DNA of 64,000 bases, taken from the NCBI RefSeq assembly GCF_006351965.1, contig NZ_CP040932.1, forward strand, positions 744,001-808,000, written 5' to 3'. This document shows positions 54,639-63,442 of this stretch, one piece after another. The position numbers were made by a program, and so were the translations under genes. A model generated the notes under the pieces. The model was not told where the DNA came from, made no database searches, and saw nothing but the letters and a program-made list of their open reading frames with translations. This DNA comes from Oceanicola sp. D3 (GTDB lineage: Bacteria; Pseudomonadota; Alphaproteobacteria; Rhodobacterales; Rhodobacteraceae). How positions within the stretch are numbered: position 1 is the first letter of the stretch; every line of letters starts with the position of its first letter.

Positions 54639-55706
54639 CTACTGGGTGCCGGTGGCTGCGAGCCTGTCCGGCTCCTTGGCCTTCGCCTTTTCCTTTGCGC
54701 TCGCGCCCATCGGTCGTGCCTTCAGCACCCGAACCCGGGCAATATGTGGATGCACGGCCGGGCGCTGCGAGGCGCTTACGTCATGGCCAAGGAAGTTGAG
54801 CAACATCTGCACCCCCAGTAACACCGGGAAGGCGCTGAGCATGACGGTGCCTGCCGTGGCCGGCACTCCGCTGCGCGCGCTCTCGATCCATTGGGTTACG
54901 CCGTAGATGCCGCCGAAGGCAAACAGCAGCGTGCCCATCATCAGCATCAGCGACGCGGTGGAGAAGCCGCGCAGGAAGTAATTGTAAAACACCCGCGTCA
55001 TCAGGTTGCGGGCATGAAGCCACGGAAACTTCAGCAGCGCGTCCATCTCGCTCAGCCCGCTCTTTTCGTCGCCATAAACGGCCTCCATCGGCACGTCGCT
55101 CACCGCTGCGCCGACGGTGCCGAGGCGAAACAGCAGATCGCTCTCGAAGAAGTAGCGCTTGTGGAGCTTGTCCAGCGGCAGGATCGCAGCCACATCGGCG
55201 TGGATCGCGGTGAAACCGTTGGTCGGGTCGAACAGGTGCCAGAGGCCGGAGGACAGCTTGCTCATGAAAGACAGCCCCGCATTGCCGATCAGCCGCACGG
55301 TGGGCATTTTCTGCACGCCGGCGATGTCGAAGAAGCGGTTGCCCTTCACGTAATCCGCCTCGCCGCGCAGGATCGGCTCGATCAGAGCCGGAATGAGGCG
55401 CGGGTCCATCTGCCCATCGCTGTCGATCTTCACGATCACTTTGGCCCCGCCCTCGATGGCCGCGCGATAGCCGGTGACGGTCGCCGCGCCCACGCCGCCG
55501 TTGACCTCATGGGTCACAACCTGCACGCGCGGGTCTTCGGCGGCGAGCTCGGCCAGCACTTCGGCCAGATTGTCGGGGCTGGCGTCGTTGACGCAGTAGA
55601 TCCGCCCAATCCCCTCGGGCACCTCGGCAACAACGTCTCGGATACTGCCTGCGGCCTTATAACAAGGGATCACGACGGCGGTGTTGGAAAGCGGTGAGCT
55701 GCGCAT
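54639..55706 (-). CDS. Family 2 glycosyltransferase (GtrB/DPM1-like)
   Basis: A 355-residue polyprenyl-phosphate glycosyltransferase. The GT2 nucleotide-sugar site is VVIPCYKAAGSIRDVVAEVP with IYCVNDASPDN and the metal-binding DSDGQMDPRLIP (DSD). Two membrane helices close to the C-terminus (ASLMLMMGTLLFAFGGIYGV and AGTVMLSAFPVLLGVQMLLNFLG) are as in GtrB. It loads a sugar on undecaprenyl or dolichyl-like phosphate. It follows a membrane transferase gene three bases upstream. Confidence 0.87.
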   Translation of the reverse strand: MRSSPLSNTAVVIPCYKAAGSIRDVVAEVPEGIGRIYCVNDASPDNLAEVLAELAAEDPRVQVVTHEVNGGVGAATVTGYRAAIEGGAKVIVKIDSDGQMDPRLIPALIEPILRGEADYVKGNRFFDIAGVQKMPTVRLIGNAGLSFMSKLSSGLWHLFDPTNGFTAIHADVAAILPLDKLHKRYFFESDLLFRLGTVGAAVSDVPMEAVYGDEKSGLSEMDALLKFPWLHARNLMTRVFYNYFLRGFSTASLMLMMGTLLFAFGGIYGVTQWIESARSGVPATAGTVMLSAFPVLLGVQMLLNFLGHDVSASQRPAVHPHIARVRVLKARPMGASAKEKAKAKEPDRLAATGTQ

Positions 55707-55709
55707 GGT

Positions 55710-57266
55710 TCAGGTTCCCTCGGTCAGCTTGAATGCCCGTATGCCTGGCACACAGGAGTTGATTTCTTGATAACCCGACCAGATCCGCGCGAAGGCGGGA
55801 TCCTCGGTGTAGAAAGCTTCAAAATCCATTGGCAGGGTGCCGATCGCGTGGCGGTGTTCGCGGGCGTCGATCAGCACCAGCGCGGGGCGATGGGCCATGT
55901 CTTTCAGCGCAGCGGCGCGTTCGGCCTGCTCGGCCAGTGCCAGCACCCGGGCGGCCTCGGGCGTGGCGGTGCCCTGCGCGCGCAGCCGCACGATTGCTGG
56001 CAGATAGAGCCGGCTGTTGGTGGCCGCGACCCAGCGACGGTGGCTGTAGTTCGCCACAGGGAAGCCGGGGTAGGGGTGCGTCGAGAAGGCCATGAACCCA
56101 CCGCCCTCGGGCACATGCTGCTGCACCATGCCGACGAGGCAGCCGGTGTCGATGCCATACGCCCCCCCGGCCATACGGTGTCTCAGTGCAAGCGTGTTCT
56201 GAAGCGCCGGAAGCGCCAGCCCAAGCACCAAGGCACCAACCGCCACCATCCGGTGCCATGTGGCAACGGGGGCAAGCGTCGTGAGCGCCAGTGAAAGCAG
56301 GGCCAGCGCGGTGACCGGGTAAAAATGATAGCTATAGCCCTTGGCCTGCGCCAAAGCCGCCACCAGAAAACCTGCTGCCGCCAGCGCCATCACCATGGCC
56401 TCGGCAGTGCGCCCGCGCCCAAGCGCCACTGGCAGCGCCACGAGGCACAGGACGGTGGGAGAAATCTGAACCAGAACAACCTGCGCAATTGAATGGCTGA
56501 AGCCCCAGTAAACCTGCGAAATCAGCGGCACCACCTCGGCGAGGTAGGGACGTGCAAACACCCATGTCGCGCCCACATAGGCCACGCCCGTCAGCACGAT
56601 CACCAGGCTCTCGATGCGCAGCACCGGGCGCAAGCTGCGCTGGCGGACCATTGCGTAGAGGCCCACAAAGACCGGAACCGCAAGGAAATGTGGCTTGAAA
56701 CAAAGGCCCACACCCGCCGCCAGCCCTGCCAGCACCGCCGTCAGCCGCGGCACTTGGCGTCCCTCGGCGCGCGCGGCCATCAGCATCAGCCATGGCAGGC
56801 ATAGCGCAACAGCCAGATGTTCTCGCTGGCCAAAGTCACGCCCGGCGCCGAGCGTCAGCAAAAGCGCCAGCCCAGTAAGCAGGACCGCGCGGTGGAGTTG
56901 GTTGAGCGAGGCGGGCAGGGCGCGGTTGAAGGCCGCAAGGCTCAACGCAAGCAGCCCAAGCACCACTACGCGGAAGGTGGCCACCGGATCGCTGCCCAGC
57001 AGCCCGGCCAGTCCGGCCACCGGCGCGTTCAGCCACCAGATCAGCGGCGGATTTGCCGCCACGATCTCGCGCCCAAAGGTGCCGCCCTCCAGCAAACGCT
57101 CCGAAGAGTTGAGCACCCAGGCCACGTCATGGTTGAGATAGGTCAGCCCCTGAACAAATCCGCCGGCAAGCAAGGCAAGCAGAGCTGGCAGCAAGGCAGA
57201 TTGGCCTGCCCGCGCCCATAGAGCACGGCCATGTCCGTCCTGAGCGAGCGTTGAACCCGTCTGCAT
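55710..57266 (-). CDS. Polytopic membrane glycosyltransferase (ArnT/GT39-GT83-like)
   Basis: A 518-residue membrane protein with about 11 helices and a large periplasmic end. The DVAWVLNSSERLLEGGTFGREIVAANPPLIWWL loop after the first helix is the GT-C type signature with an acidic residue (near residue 47). It may move a lipid-linked sugar made by the adjacent GT2 enzyme onto a surface polymer. GAAGGGG precedes the ATG at 57266, chosen over an upstream in-frame start. Confidence 0.8.
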   Translation of the reverse strand: MQTGSTLAQDGHGRALWARAGQSALLPALLALLAGGFVQGLTYLNHDVAWVLNSSERLLEGGTFGREIVAANPPLIWWLNAPVAGLAGLLGSDPVATFRVVVLGLLALSLAAFNRALPASLNQLHRAVLLTGLALLLTLGAGRDFGQREHLAVALCLPWLMLMAARAEGRQVPRLTAVLAGLAAGVGLCFKPHFLAVPVFVGLYAMVRQRSLRPVLRIESLVIVLTGVAYVGATWVFARPYLAEVVPLISQVYWGFSHSIAQVVLVQISPTVLCLVALPVALGRGRTAEAMVMALAAAGFLVAALAQAKGYSYHFYPVTALALLSLALTTLAPVATWHRMVAVGALVLGLALPALQNTLALRHRMAGGAYGIDTGCLVGMVQQHVPEGGGFMAFSTHPYPGFPVANYSHRRWVAATNSRLYLPAIVRLRAQGTATPEAARVLALAEQAERAAALKDMAHRPALVLIDAREHRHAIGTLPMDFEAFYTEDPAFARIWSGYQEINSCVPGIRAFKLTEGT

Positions 57267-57460
57267 GTTTGCCCCTTCTTCGTCGCGTCTCACCGCTGTC
57301 TTTGTCACCAATTTGGAAACAAAAGGTGGCGGGATTGCGTCCTTCGCGGGGCGTTTATGGGTGAAGTTTTGCAAAGGCAGCAGGCATTGCCCGGCCAGCA
57401 ATCAACCGGTCGCCAAGATGCTCTGAGATGAAGTAAATAAAGGGGCGCAGCGGCCCTGTG

Positions 57461-59056
57461 TCAGTCGGGGGCGGCGTCCAGTACGCGCGCCGCCACGCCC
57501 TCGGCCCAGCGGTCGGCGGCGGCTCCGAAACAATCGTGAATCGAGTCCACGGCAATCACGCTTCCGGCAGCCATTCGGCCCAGCACCGCGAGGCCCGGGG
57601 CGGGGCGGCCGTCGCGCATCAGGGCCAACCCGTCTGCTGCGGTGGCCGCGCCCAGCCCATCGGCCAGCGGATGCAGCCATCCGGCCTCGCGCAGCCCGGC
57701 GAGGGCCGGGTCGGTCACCGGGGCGAGGGCAGGGGAGGGCAGCACCGCATCCACCATGGCCTGCGCCGTCAGCGTCGCCGCATCGCCATCCAGCACCCAG
57801 CCCTCCGGCACCAACCGAATGTCCGGGTCGTCCACCGCCCGCAGGTCCACCACGCCCGCGCCGATCAGCGCGAGCAATTCTTCCGCCGAGCGCAGCGGCG
57901 GGCCATACGAGAAGCGCTTCAGCCCATCGTCAAACTTCAGCAGCGCCGCCGCCGTTTCCGGTGCCATGCGCGACGGGTTGAAGCCCTGCCGCAAAGCGTC
58001 CTGCCACTTGCGCCAAAGCTGCCCAAGCGCGTAGCCCACATCCGGCGGCGCGCCCCGCGCCATCGCGACCTGCGCCTGCAGCGCCTCTATGGCGCCGCGC
58101 GTCTCTTGGCTGCCTGGGGCCTCTCGCTCCTTCTCCAGCCATGCCCGCACCTGTGCGCGCTGGGCCTTCGCAAGCCGGGCCACCGGGGCTTCCAGCGTGG
58201 CGCAAACCCGTTTTAGCGCGGCCTCCGCGGCCATCCCAGTCGCCTCTTCCAATCCTGCGAGAAAAGCCTCTGTCTCTGCCTTGTCCGGCGCAAACGCTTC
58301 GTCAATCGCAGCATCGGCGGGCTTGGGGGCAGGCGCGTGCCCGTCCAGCGAAAATGGCACAATCCGCTCCGGCTCCCGCCCCGAGCGCAGGTATCGCTCC
58401 CCCTCAAACCGCCCGCCTTGGCCGAGTGTCAGCAGCCGCAGCACATCCAGCGTCGATAGCCCCAGCCCGCGCACGCCCACCACCTTGCCGGCCCAGTCTT
58501 GCGCCGCCTCGGCCAGCGCGGTGCCGGGGTAGGCGGGGCGCAGCGGCAGATCATGGCGCGCCGCGTGGTCTTTCCACGTCGCAAGCTGCGGATCGGGGGC
58601 AGAGCGCGGCTGGCCCTGAGTCAGCAAAACCTCGGCAAAGGGCCCATGCTCTCCATCCGCACGCAGCCACCAGCCATCGCCCCTGTGCTCAATCGCCTCG
58701 ACGCGGGCGGCATGAAGCTGGGGGCGCAGGCGGGCCTGAAGCGCCTCGAACCGCGCCGCAAAATACCGCCCAAGGTCAGCGCGGGGCGGAAAGCGCTCAG
58801 CATCCGCCTCCCGCAACCAGTCCCCGAAGGCCCCCACCGGGCCGTCGTCGATGCGCACCTCGCGTATGGGCAGGTTCAGCAGGCATAGCTCCGCCTCCAT
58901 AGGCGAAAAGTTCGGCCCAGCACCGCAGGGCCGCACCGGGTCAAAGATCTCAACCCGCGCTTCCGGCAGCCGTGCGGCCAGCGCCTCGGCCGCGCCAAGG
59001 CCCCTTGGCCCCATTCCGATGATGGCAATGCGGCATCCGCCGATCTGGTCTGTCAT
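57461..59056 (-). CDS. FAD/NAD(P)-binding protein (lysine-oxygenase-like fold), associated with sox
   Basis: A 531-residue flavoprotein of the PF13454 kind. The dinucleotide-binding motif is IAIIGMGPRGLGAAEALAARLPEA (GxGPxG near residues 15-20). A second nucleotide site is near VVGVRGLGLSTLDVL. It lies 15 bases downstream of the soxT stop codon, so it is the last gene of the soxR-soxS-soxT unit on the minus strand. Characterised sox clusters do not generally include it; a role in electron transfer or sulfur-compound handling is inferred from position only. Confidence 0.7.
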   Translation of the reverse strand: MTDQIGGCRIAIIGMGPRGLGAAEALAARLPEARVEIFDPVRPCGAGPNFSPMEAELCLLNLPIREVRIDDGPVGAFGDWLREADAERFPPRADLGRYFAARFEALQARLRPQLHAARVEAIEHRGDGWWLRADGEHGPFAEVLLTQGQPRSAPDPQLATWKDHAARHDLPLRPAYPGTALAEAAQDWAGKVVGVRGLGLSTLDVLRLLTLGQGGRFEGERYLRSGREPERIVPFSLDGHAPAPKPADAAIDEAFAPDKAETEAFLAGLEEATGMAAEAALKRVCATLEAPVARLAKAQRAQVRAWLEKEREAPGSQETRGAIEALQAQVAMARGAPPDVGYALGQLWRKWQDALRQGFNPSRMAPETAAALLKFDDGLKRFSYGPPLRSAEELLALIGAGVVDLRAVDDPDIRLVPEGWVLDGDAATLTAQAMVDAVLPSPALAPVTDPALAGLREAGWLHPLADGLGAATAADGLALMRDGRPAPGLAVLGRMAAGSVIAVDSIHDCFGAAADRWAEGVAARVLDAAPD

Positions 59057-59071
59057 GGCGAGAGTTGTCGG

Positions 59072-60142
59072 CTATCCCTGCGCGATGTGGAAGCCTGAAA
59101 TGAGCTGCCGCAGCCCAAGTGCCGCACCGGCAAAGATCGCGGCGAAGGTGACGGGCGCCGACCATGCAAGCACCGAAAACGCGCTTATGCCCTGTCCCAC
59201 AGAGCAGCCCACCGCCAGCACCGCACCCGGCCCCATCAGCGCCGCGCCCGCCATCTGGCGCTTCAGTTCGCGCGGGTCTTCGCAGGCCTCCCAGCGAAAA
59301 TGCCCCTTGATGAGCGAGCCCGCGAAAGCGCCGATGAGCACGCCCGCCACAGAACCCACGCCAAAACTCAGGGTGTTTCCGCTCGCCGTCATGACCCAAA
59401 ACATCGTATCGCCCAACGGCTGCGAAAAGGTGTGCGTGGTGATCCGCTCGCCCGCAAAGCCCGTGTGCGCCACCCAGAATGTGCCCAGCCAGCCTGAAAG
59501 CACCGCCAAGCCCACCGCCACGCCCCAGGCCATGTGCCCGGGCGCGCGCAGCATCTCCCGACTGGCGAGCCCCAGCACCAGAAGCGCCACGCCCACGATG
59601 AGCGCCACCACCACCGGCGAGATCCCGGCCATGCCGCCGAGGCTCTCGGCAAATCCCTGCGGCGCAACCGCCATGTCATCCACCGGAAACAGCCAAACCC
59701 GCGCCCGCGCCAACGGGCCGGACAGCACCGCATAGGCCGAAAGCCCCATCACCAGCACAATGATGAACCCGCGCAAATCGCCGCCGCCCAGCCGGGCCAG
59801 CGCGCCGTAGCCGCAGTTGCCCGCAATCGCCATGCCATAGCCAAACATCAGCCCGCCAAGGATGCTGCCAAGCGGGGTCCAGACGCGGGAGAGGTAAAGG
59901 GTTTCGGCAGGGTCGAAGTGCCCGCCCGCCCTGGCCAGCGCCACGCCGATGACGGCGGTGCCGATGGCCAGCGCCCACATGCGCAAACGGCGGCTGTCAC
60001 CCGCATAAAGCAGGTCTTCAATCGCGCCGAGCGTGCAAAACCGGCCAATCCGCGCGGCCAGCCCCAGCAAAATGCCACCGGCCAGCCCCACGAGGGCCAC
60101 GGCATTGGCATCGCCGATGCGGTCTAGCACTGTGTCGAACAC
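59072..60142 (-). CDS. soxT: Sulfur-compound permease SoxT (YeeE/YedE family)
   Basis: A 356-residue transporter with about ten helices of the YeeE/YedE (TsuA) group. Conserved cysteines are found in RIGRFCTLGAIED, AIAGNCGYGALARLGGGD and LAVGCSVGQGISAF, the pattern of thiosulfate permeases. The start is GTG at 60142 with GGAGGAG upstream. It probably moves thiosulfate or another inducer into the cell so that SoxR can sense it. It follows soxR by 42 bases. Confidence 0.9.
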   Translation of the reverse strand: MFDTVLDRIGDANAVALVGLAGGILLGLAARIGRFCTLGAIEDLLYAGDSRRLRMWALAIGTAVIGVALARAGGHFDPAETLYLSRVWTPLGSILGGLMFGYGMAIAGNCGYGALARLGGGDLRGFIIVLVMGLSAYAVLSGPLARARVWLFPVDDMAVAPQGFAESLGGMAGISPVVVALIVGVALLVLGLASREMLRAPGHMAWGVAVGLAVLSGWLGTFWVAHTGFAGERITTHTFSQPLGDTMFWVMTASGNTLSFGVGSVAGVLIGAFAGSLIKGHFRWEACEDPRELKRQMAGAALMGPGAVLAVGCSVGQGISAFSVLAWSAPVTFAAIFAGAALGLRQLISGFHIAQG

Positions 60143-60184
60143 CCGGCTCTCCTCCCCAAGCCCCGGACGCCCGCAGCGGGCCGG

Positions 60185-60559
60185 TCAGCCCTCCTTGCAG
60201 AACATCTCGTAGACAACTTCCATGATCTTCTTCGGGCGCTCATCCGCAAGGCTGTAGTAAATTGCCTTGCCCTCGCGCCGCGGGGTCACCAGCCCTTCCA
60301 GCCTCAGCCGCGAAAGCTGCTGCGAAACCGCCGCCTGCCGGGCCGAAAGCAGCTCTTCCAGCTCGGTCACCGTCTTCTCGCCCGTCGCGAGGTGGCACAG
60401 GATCATCAGGCGGCCCTCATGGCTGATCGCCTTGAGAAAGTTCGCCGCGTTGGTGGCATTGGCCACCATCCTGTCCATGTCCTCAGCGCACATGTTCTTG
60501 TCAAACACCGGAAGGCCCGGCTTGTCATCCAGCATGTTTTGCGTCCCCTCGGTCCTCAT
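60185..60559 (-). CDS. soxR: SoxR, ArsR-family repressor of the sox genes
   Basis: A 124-residue ArsR-type winged-helix protein (NFLKAISHEGRLMILCHLATGEKTVTELEELLSARQAAVSQQLSRLRLEGLVTPRREGKAIYYSLAD). The conserved cysteines (MCAEDM near residue 23 and LMILCHL near 54) could be modified by sulfur compounds. The start at 60559 overlaps the soxS stop codon (ATGA); an in-frame ATG at 60535 is the other choice. It likely binds the two ATTCA-N6-T(G/T)AAT sites found in the sox promoters. Confidence 0.92.
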   Translation of the reverse strand: MRTEGTQNMLDDKPGLPVFDKNMCAEDMDRMVANATNAANFLKAISHEGRLMILCHLATGEKTVTELEELLSARQAAVSQQLSRLRLEGLVTPRREGKAIYYSLADERPKKIMEVVYEMFCKEG

Positions 60560-60972
60560 CCCTCGGCCCCGGCCTCCTGTGATCCGGCGGGCAGCGCCAC
60601 GCCGTTCTGTTCCATCATCTGCCCCAGCAAGCCCCAAAAGAAGTCCTCGCCCGGATAACCTTCAATCCGCCCCAACTCCGCGCCATCGCGCACCAGCACG
60701 AAGGTCGGCGTAAAGTGTAAGCCACGCTCAAAGGCAATGTCATCCGGCGGCGCGCCGATCATCTCTCGGCGCAGCGGCGCGGCGCGGCCCTCTGGCGTCT
60801 TGCCATAAATCGGGCCGATCTCCTTGTTCCAGCGCGCACACCATGCGCACCCGGCCTCTTCCACCATAACAAGCACCGTCTCGGCCCGTGCCGCAATGGG
60901 CAGGACCGTGAGGGTCAAGCTCAGAAGAAGGGCCGCAAGCCGCAAGGGCACCGATCCCGATTGACGTTCCAT
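60556..60972 (-). CDS. soxS: Periplasmic thioredoxin SoxS
   Basis: A 138-residue exported thioredoxin. The signal peptide ends near ARA (residue 30), and the active site is CAWC (Cys42, Cys45). SoxS keeps the SoxY carrier cysteine reduced. It is the first gene of the minus-strand unit, with soxR overlapping and soxT after it. A putative SoxR operator overlaps its start codon. Confidence 0.93.
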   Translation of the reverse strand: MERQSGSVPLRLAALLLSLTLTVLPIAARAETVLVMVEEAGCAWCARWNKEIGPIYGKTPEGRAAPLRREMIGAPPDDIAFERGLHFTPTFVLVRDGAELGRIEGYPGEDFFWGLLGQMMEQNGVALPAGSQEAGAEG

Positions 60973-60986
60973 TCAACAAACTTAAT
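60971..60986. promoter_or_regulatory. Candidate SoxR operator between soxS and soxV
   Basis: ATTCA-ACAAAC-TTAAT stands in the AT-rich 48-base divergent region and overlaps the soxS start. The same pattern ATTCA-N6-TGAAT recurs in front of soxX (62364-62379 within a longer arm pair). Recurrence in both sox promoter regions supports a real site. Confidence 0.6.
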
Positions 60987-61020
60987 ATGATAATGGGTCT
61001 GAAACAAGGGAGGACGGGCC

Positions 61021-61758
61021 ATGCTGCTCGACGTGGGCATCTGGAGTGCCTTCATAGGCGGGTTGGTGGTGTTCTTCTCCCCCTGCGTGCTGCCGATCGT
61101 GCCGTTCTACCTGTCTTACATGGCCGGGGTCGGCATGTCCGAAATCTCCGCCGATGGCACGCTGGCCCGGGGTGCACGGCTCCGCCTGATCGCTTCGGCG
61201 GTCATGTTCTCGCTCGGCATGATGACGGTGTTTGCCGTGCTCGGGGCAGGGGCCTTTGCCATCTCCGAGCTGTTCAAAACCTATATCGACTACTTCCGCT
61301 ACGCCGCCGGGGCCCTTGTGCTCATCATGGGCCTGCACTTCCTTGGCGTCTATCGCATCGGCTTTCTCGACAGGACGCTCCAGATGGACGCGGGCGACAC
61401 TTCCAACATGACCATATGGTCCAGCTACCTCGTCGGCCTCGCCTTCATGGCTGGCTGGACACCCTGCGTCGGCGGCGTGCTCACCGGCGTCTTCATGATG
61501 GCCTCCACGGATGAAACCGCATGGCGCGGGCTGCTCATGGTCAACGTCTTCGGCGCGGGCATGGTGCTGCCCTTCATCATCGCCGCCCTCTTCACCGCGC
61601 CCTTCATGCAGTTCGCCGGGGCCTTCCGCAAACACCTCGGCAAGATGGAGAAAGTCATGGGCATCTTGCTCATCCTCTTTGCCGTCCTAATTCTCACCGG
61701 GACCGTCAACGCCATCGCATGGTGGCTGATCGAGAAGTTCCCGGCCTTCACCAGCTAG
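61021..61758 (+). CDS. soxV: Membrane thiol-electron carrier SoxV (CcdA-like)
   Basis: A 245-residue protein of six predicted helices related to CcdA/DsbD. The two membrane cysteines are Cys22 (FFSPCVLPI) and Cys149 (GWTPCVGG). It passes reducing power from cytoplasmic thioredoxin through the inner membrane to SoxW. GGGAGG is before the ATG. It opens the plus-strand sox operon 48 bases from soxS. Confidence 0.94.
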   Translation: MLLDVGIWSAFIGGLVVFFSPCVLPIVPFYLSYMAGVGMSEISADGTLARGARLRLIASAVMFSLGMMTVFAVLGAGAFAISELFKTYIDYFRYAAGALVLIMGLHFLGVYRIGFLDRTLQMDAGDTSNMTIWSSYLVGLAFMAGWTPCVGGVLTGVFMMASTDETAWRGLLMVNVFGAGMVLPFIIAALFTAPFMQFAGAFRKHLGKMEKVMGILLILFAVLILTGTVNAIAWWLIEKFPAFTS

Positions 61759-61773
61759 CAACGGGAGAGACCC

Positions 61774-62334
61774 ATGAAACGCCTCCTAACCCTCTTCGCG
61801 GCCCTCTTCATGGCCACCACCACGGCGCAGGCCGAGATCGGTGACGACGGGCTGCACAAGGAGCCTTGGTTCCGCGACACCTTCAAGGACATGTCCGAAG
61901 ACCTTGCCGAGGCAGGCGAGGAGGGCAAACGCTTCATGGTCATCATCGAGCAACGCGGCTGCATCTACTGCAGCAAGATGCATGAAGAGGTGTTCTCCGA
62001 CCCGGCGGTGAAACAGCTGATCGAAGAAAACTACTTCGTCGTGCAGCTCAACATGTTCGGCGACATCGAGGTTGTCGATTTCGACGGCGAGGCAATGGCC
62101 GAGAAAGACATGGTCAAACGCTGGAACGCCCTCTTCACCCCAACGATTCTCTTCTTTCCTGAGGAGGTCGCCGCTGGGCAAACCGGGGCCGAGGCCGCCG
62201 TTGTCACCATGCCGGGCGCCTTCGGCAAATGGACCACGATCAACCTGCTCAACTGGGTGCTGGAAAAGGGCTATGAAGGCGAAGAACCTTTTCAAAAGTA
62301 TCACGCCCGCAAGTTTTCCGAGCAGCAGGGATAG
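61774..62334 (+). CDS. soxW: Periplasmic thioredoxin SoxW
   Basis: A 186-residue exported protein, signal peptide to about residue 20 (TTAQA), thioredoxin fold with active site CIYC (Cys63, Cys66) and cis-Pro in FTPTILFFP. Together with SoxV it keeps the sulfur carrier reduced. It is 15 bases downstream of soxV, in the same transcript. Confidence 0.94.
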   Translation: MKRLLTLFAALFMATTTAQAEIGDDGLHKEPWFRDTFKDMSEDLAEAGEEGKRFMVIIEQRGCIYCSKMHEEVFSDPAVKQLIEENYFVVQLNMFGDIEVVDFDGEAMAEKDMVKRWNALFTPTILFFPEEVAAGQTGAEAAVVTMPGAFGKWTTINLLNWVLEKGYEGEEPFQKYHARKFSEQQG

Positions 62335-62361
62335 GCGAATGCTGCAGTGCAACATAATCAA

Positions 62362-62381
62362 AAATTCAGGTAAATGAATTT
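62362..62381. promoter_or_regulatory. Candidate SoxR operator upstream of soxX
   Basis: AAATTCA and TGAATTT form a perfect seven-base inverted repeat around GGTAAA. It lies in the 129-base soxW-soxX gap, the only AT-rich spot there, and contains ATTCA-N6-TGAAT that matches the soxS-soxV site. Confidence 0.65.
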
Positions 62382-62463
62382 GTTGTTGCGGCCTCGCGCC
62401 TATCTGCGCTACCGTATACAGACGAGGCAGCGGGCTCGCGCCCGGCTACCCAAGGGAGGGACC

Positions 62464-62949
62464 ATGAAAAAAACACTCGGAGCGATCGTCGCCCTGTCTC
62501 TGGCTGCAGCCACAGGCGCGGCCATGGCCGAAACCGTCGCACCCACCGCCGTCGTCTACGACGAATACGGTGCCATCGAGGGGTCGCTGACCGGCGCGCC
62601 GGGCGATGTCGCCAACGGCGCCGTGCTGATGAACAAGGGCTCGGGCAACTGCGTGGCCTGCCACCAAATCTCGGCCCTGCCCGAACTGGCGTTCCAGGGC
62701 GAGATCGGCCCGCCGCTGGACGGCGCAGGCAGCCGCTGGAGCGAAGCCGAACTGCGCGGCATCGTCGCCAACGCCAAGAAAACTTTCGAAGGCACCATGA
62801 TGCCGTCGTTCTACAAGACCGAAGGCTTCATCCGTCTGGGCAATGCCTACACCGGCAAGGCCCATGCTGATGGCGAGGTGGCCCCGCTGCTCACCGCCGA
62901 ACAGATCGAAGACGTCGTCGCCTTTCTGATGACGCTCAAGGACGAGTAA
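62464..62949 (+). CDS. soxX: SoxX cytochrome c subunit
   Basis: A 161-residue periplasmic cytochrome c: signal peptide to about residue 22 (AMA), heme-binding CVACH at Cys63, Cys66 and His67, and a distal methionine in the MMPSFYK region near residue 119. With SoxA it forms the enzyme that links thiosulfate to SoxY. GGGAGGGA is seven bases before the ATG. A separate candidate SoxR operator lies upstream. Confidence 0.95.
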   Translation: MKKTLGAIVALSLAAATGAAMAETVAPTAVVYDEYGAIEGSLTGAPGDVANGAVLMNKGSGNCVACHQISALPELAFQGEIGPPLDGAGSRWSEAELRGIVANAKKTFEGTMMPSFYKTEGFIRLGNAYTGKAHADGEVAPLLTAEQIEDVVAFLMTLKDE

Positions 62950-62995
62950 CAGACCCACAGCCGCGCCCGCACCGGCGGGCCGCATAGGAGGCACC

Positions 62996-63415
62996 ATGAT
63001 CCTGACAAGACGAGACACCCTGCTTCTGGGCGCGGGCGCCGCACTGGCCGCCACGCTGCCCATGCCCGCCATGGCCGACGCCGTGGCCGATCTCATCGCC
63101 GAATTCACTGGCGGGGCCGACGTGGCCGAAGGCGGCGTTGACATCGACGCGCCCGAAATCGCGGAGAACGGTAACACCGTGCCGATCGGCGTGAGCGCCG
63201 AGGGCGCAGAGAGCATCATGGTGCTGGCCACGGGCAACCCCACGCCCGCCGTCGCCACCTTCACCTTCGGCCCGCTGGCCGCCAGCCAGGCCGGGTCCAC
63301 CCGCATCCGCCTCGCCAAGACCCAGGATGTCGTGGCCGTGGCCAAAATGTCCGACGGCAGCTTCAAGCGGGCGTCGGCAACCGTGAAGGTCACCATCGGC
63401 GGCTGCGGCGGCTGA
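62996..63415 (+). CDS. soxY: SoxY sulfur carrier
   Basis: A 139-residue protein ending in the carrier motif GGCGG with Cys137, which bears the growing sulfur chain. The N-terminus RRDTLLLGAGAALAATL is a Tat signal, the usual route for SoxY to export with folded SoxZ. GGAGGCA precedes the ATG. Confidence 0.96.
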   Translation: MILTRRDTLLLGAGAALAATLPMPAMADAVADLIAEFTGGADVAEGGVDIDAPEIAENGNTVPIGVSAEGAESIMVLATGNPTPAVATFTFGPLAASQAGSTRIRLAKTQDVVAVAKMSDGSFKRASATVKVTIGGCGG

Positions 63416-63442
63416 GGCAGAGAGTTAGAGGAGACAAGCAAA

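Noticed and set aside
60185-60535. Shorter SoxR starting at 60535
   Set aside because: Not excluded, but the ATGA overlap with soxS at 60559 fits the style of the cluster better.
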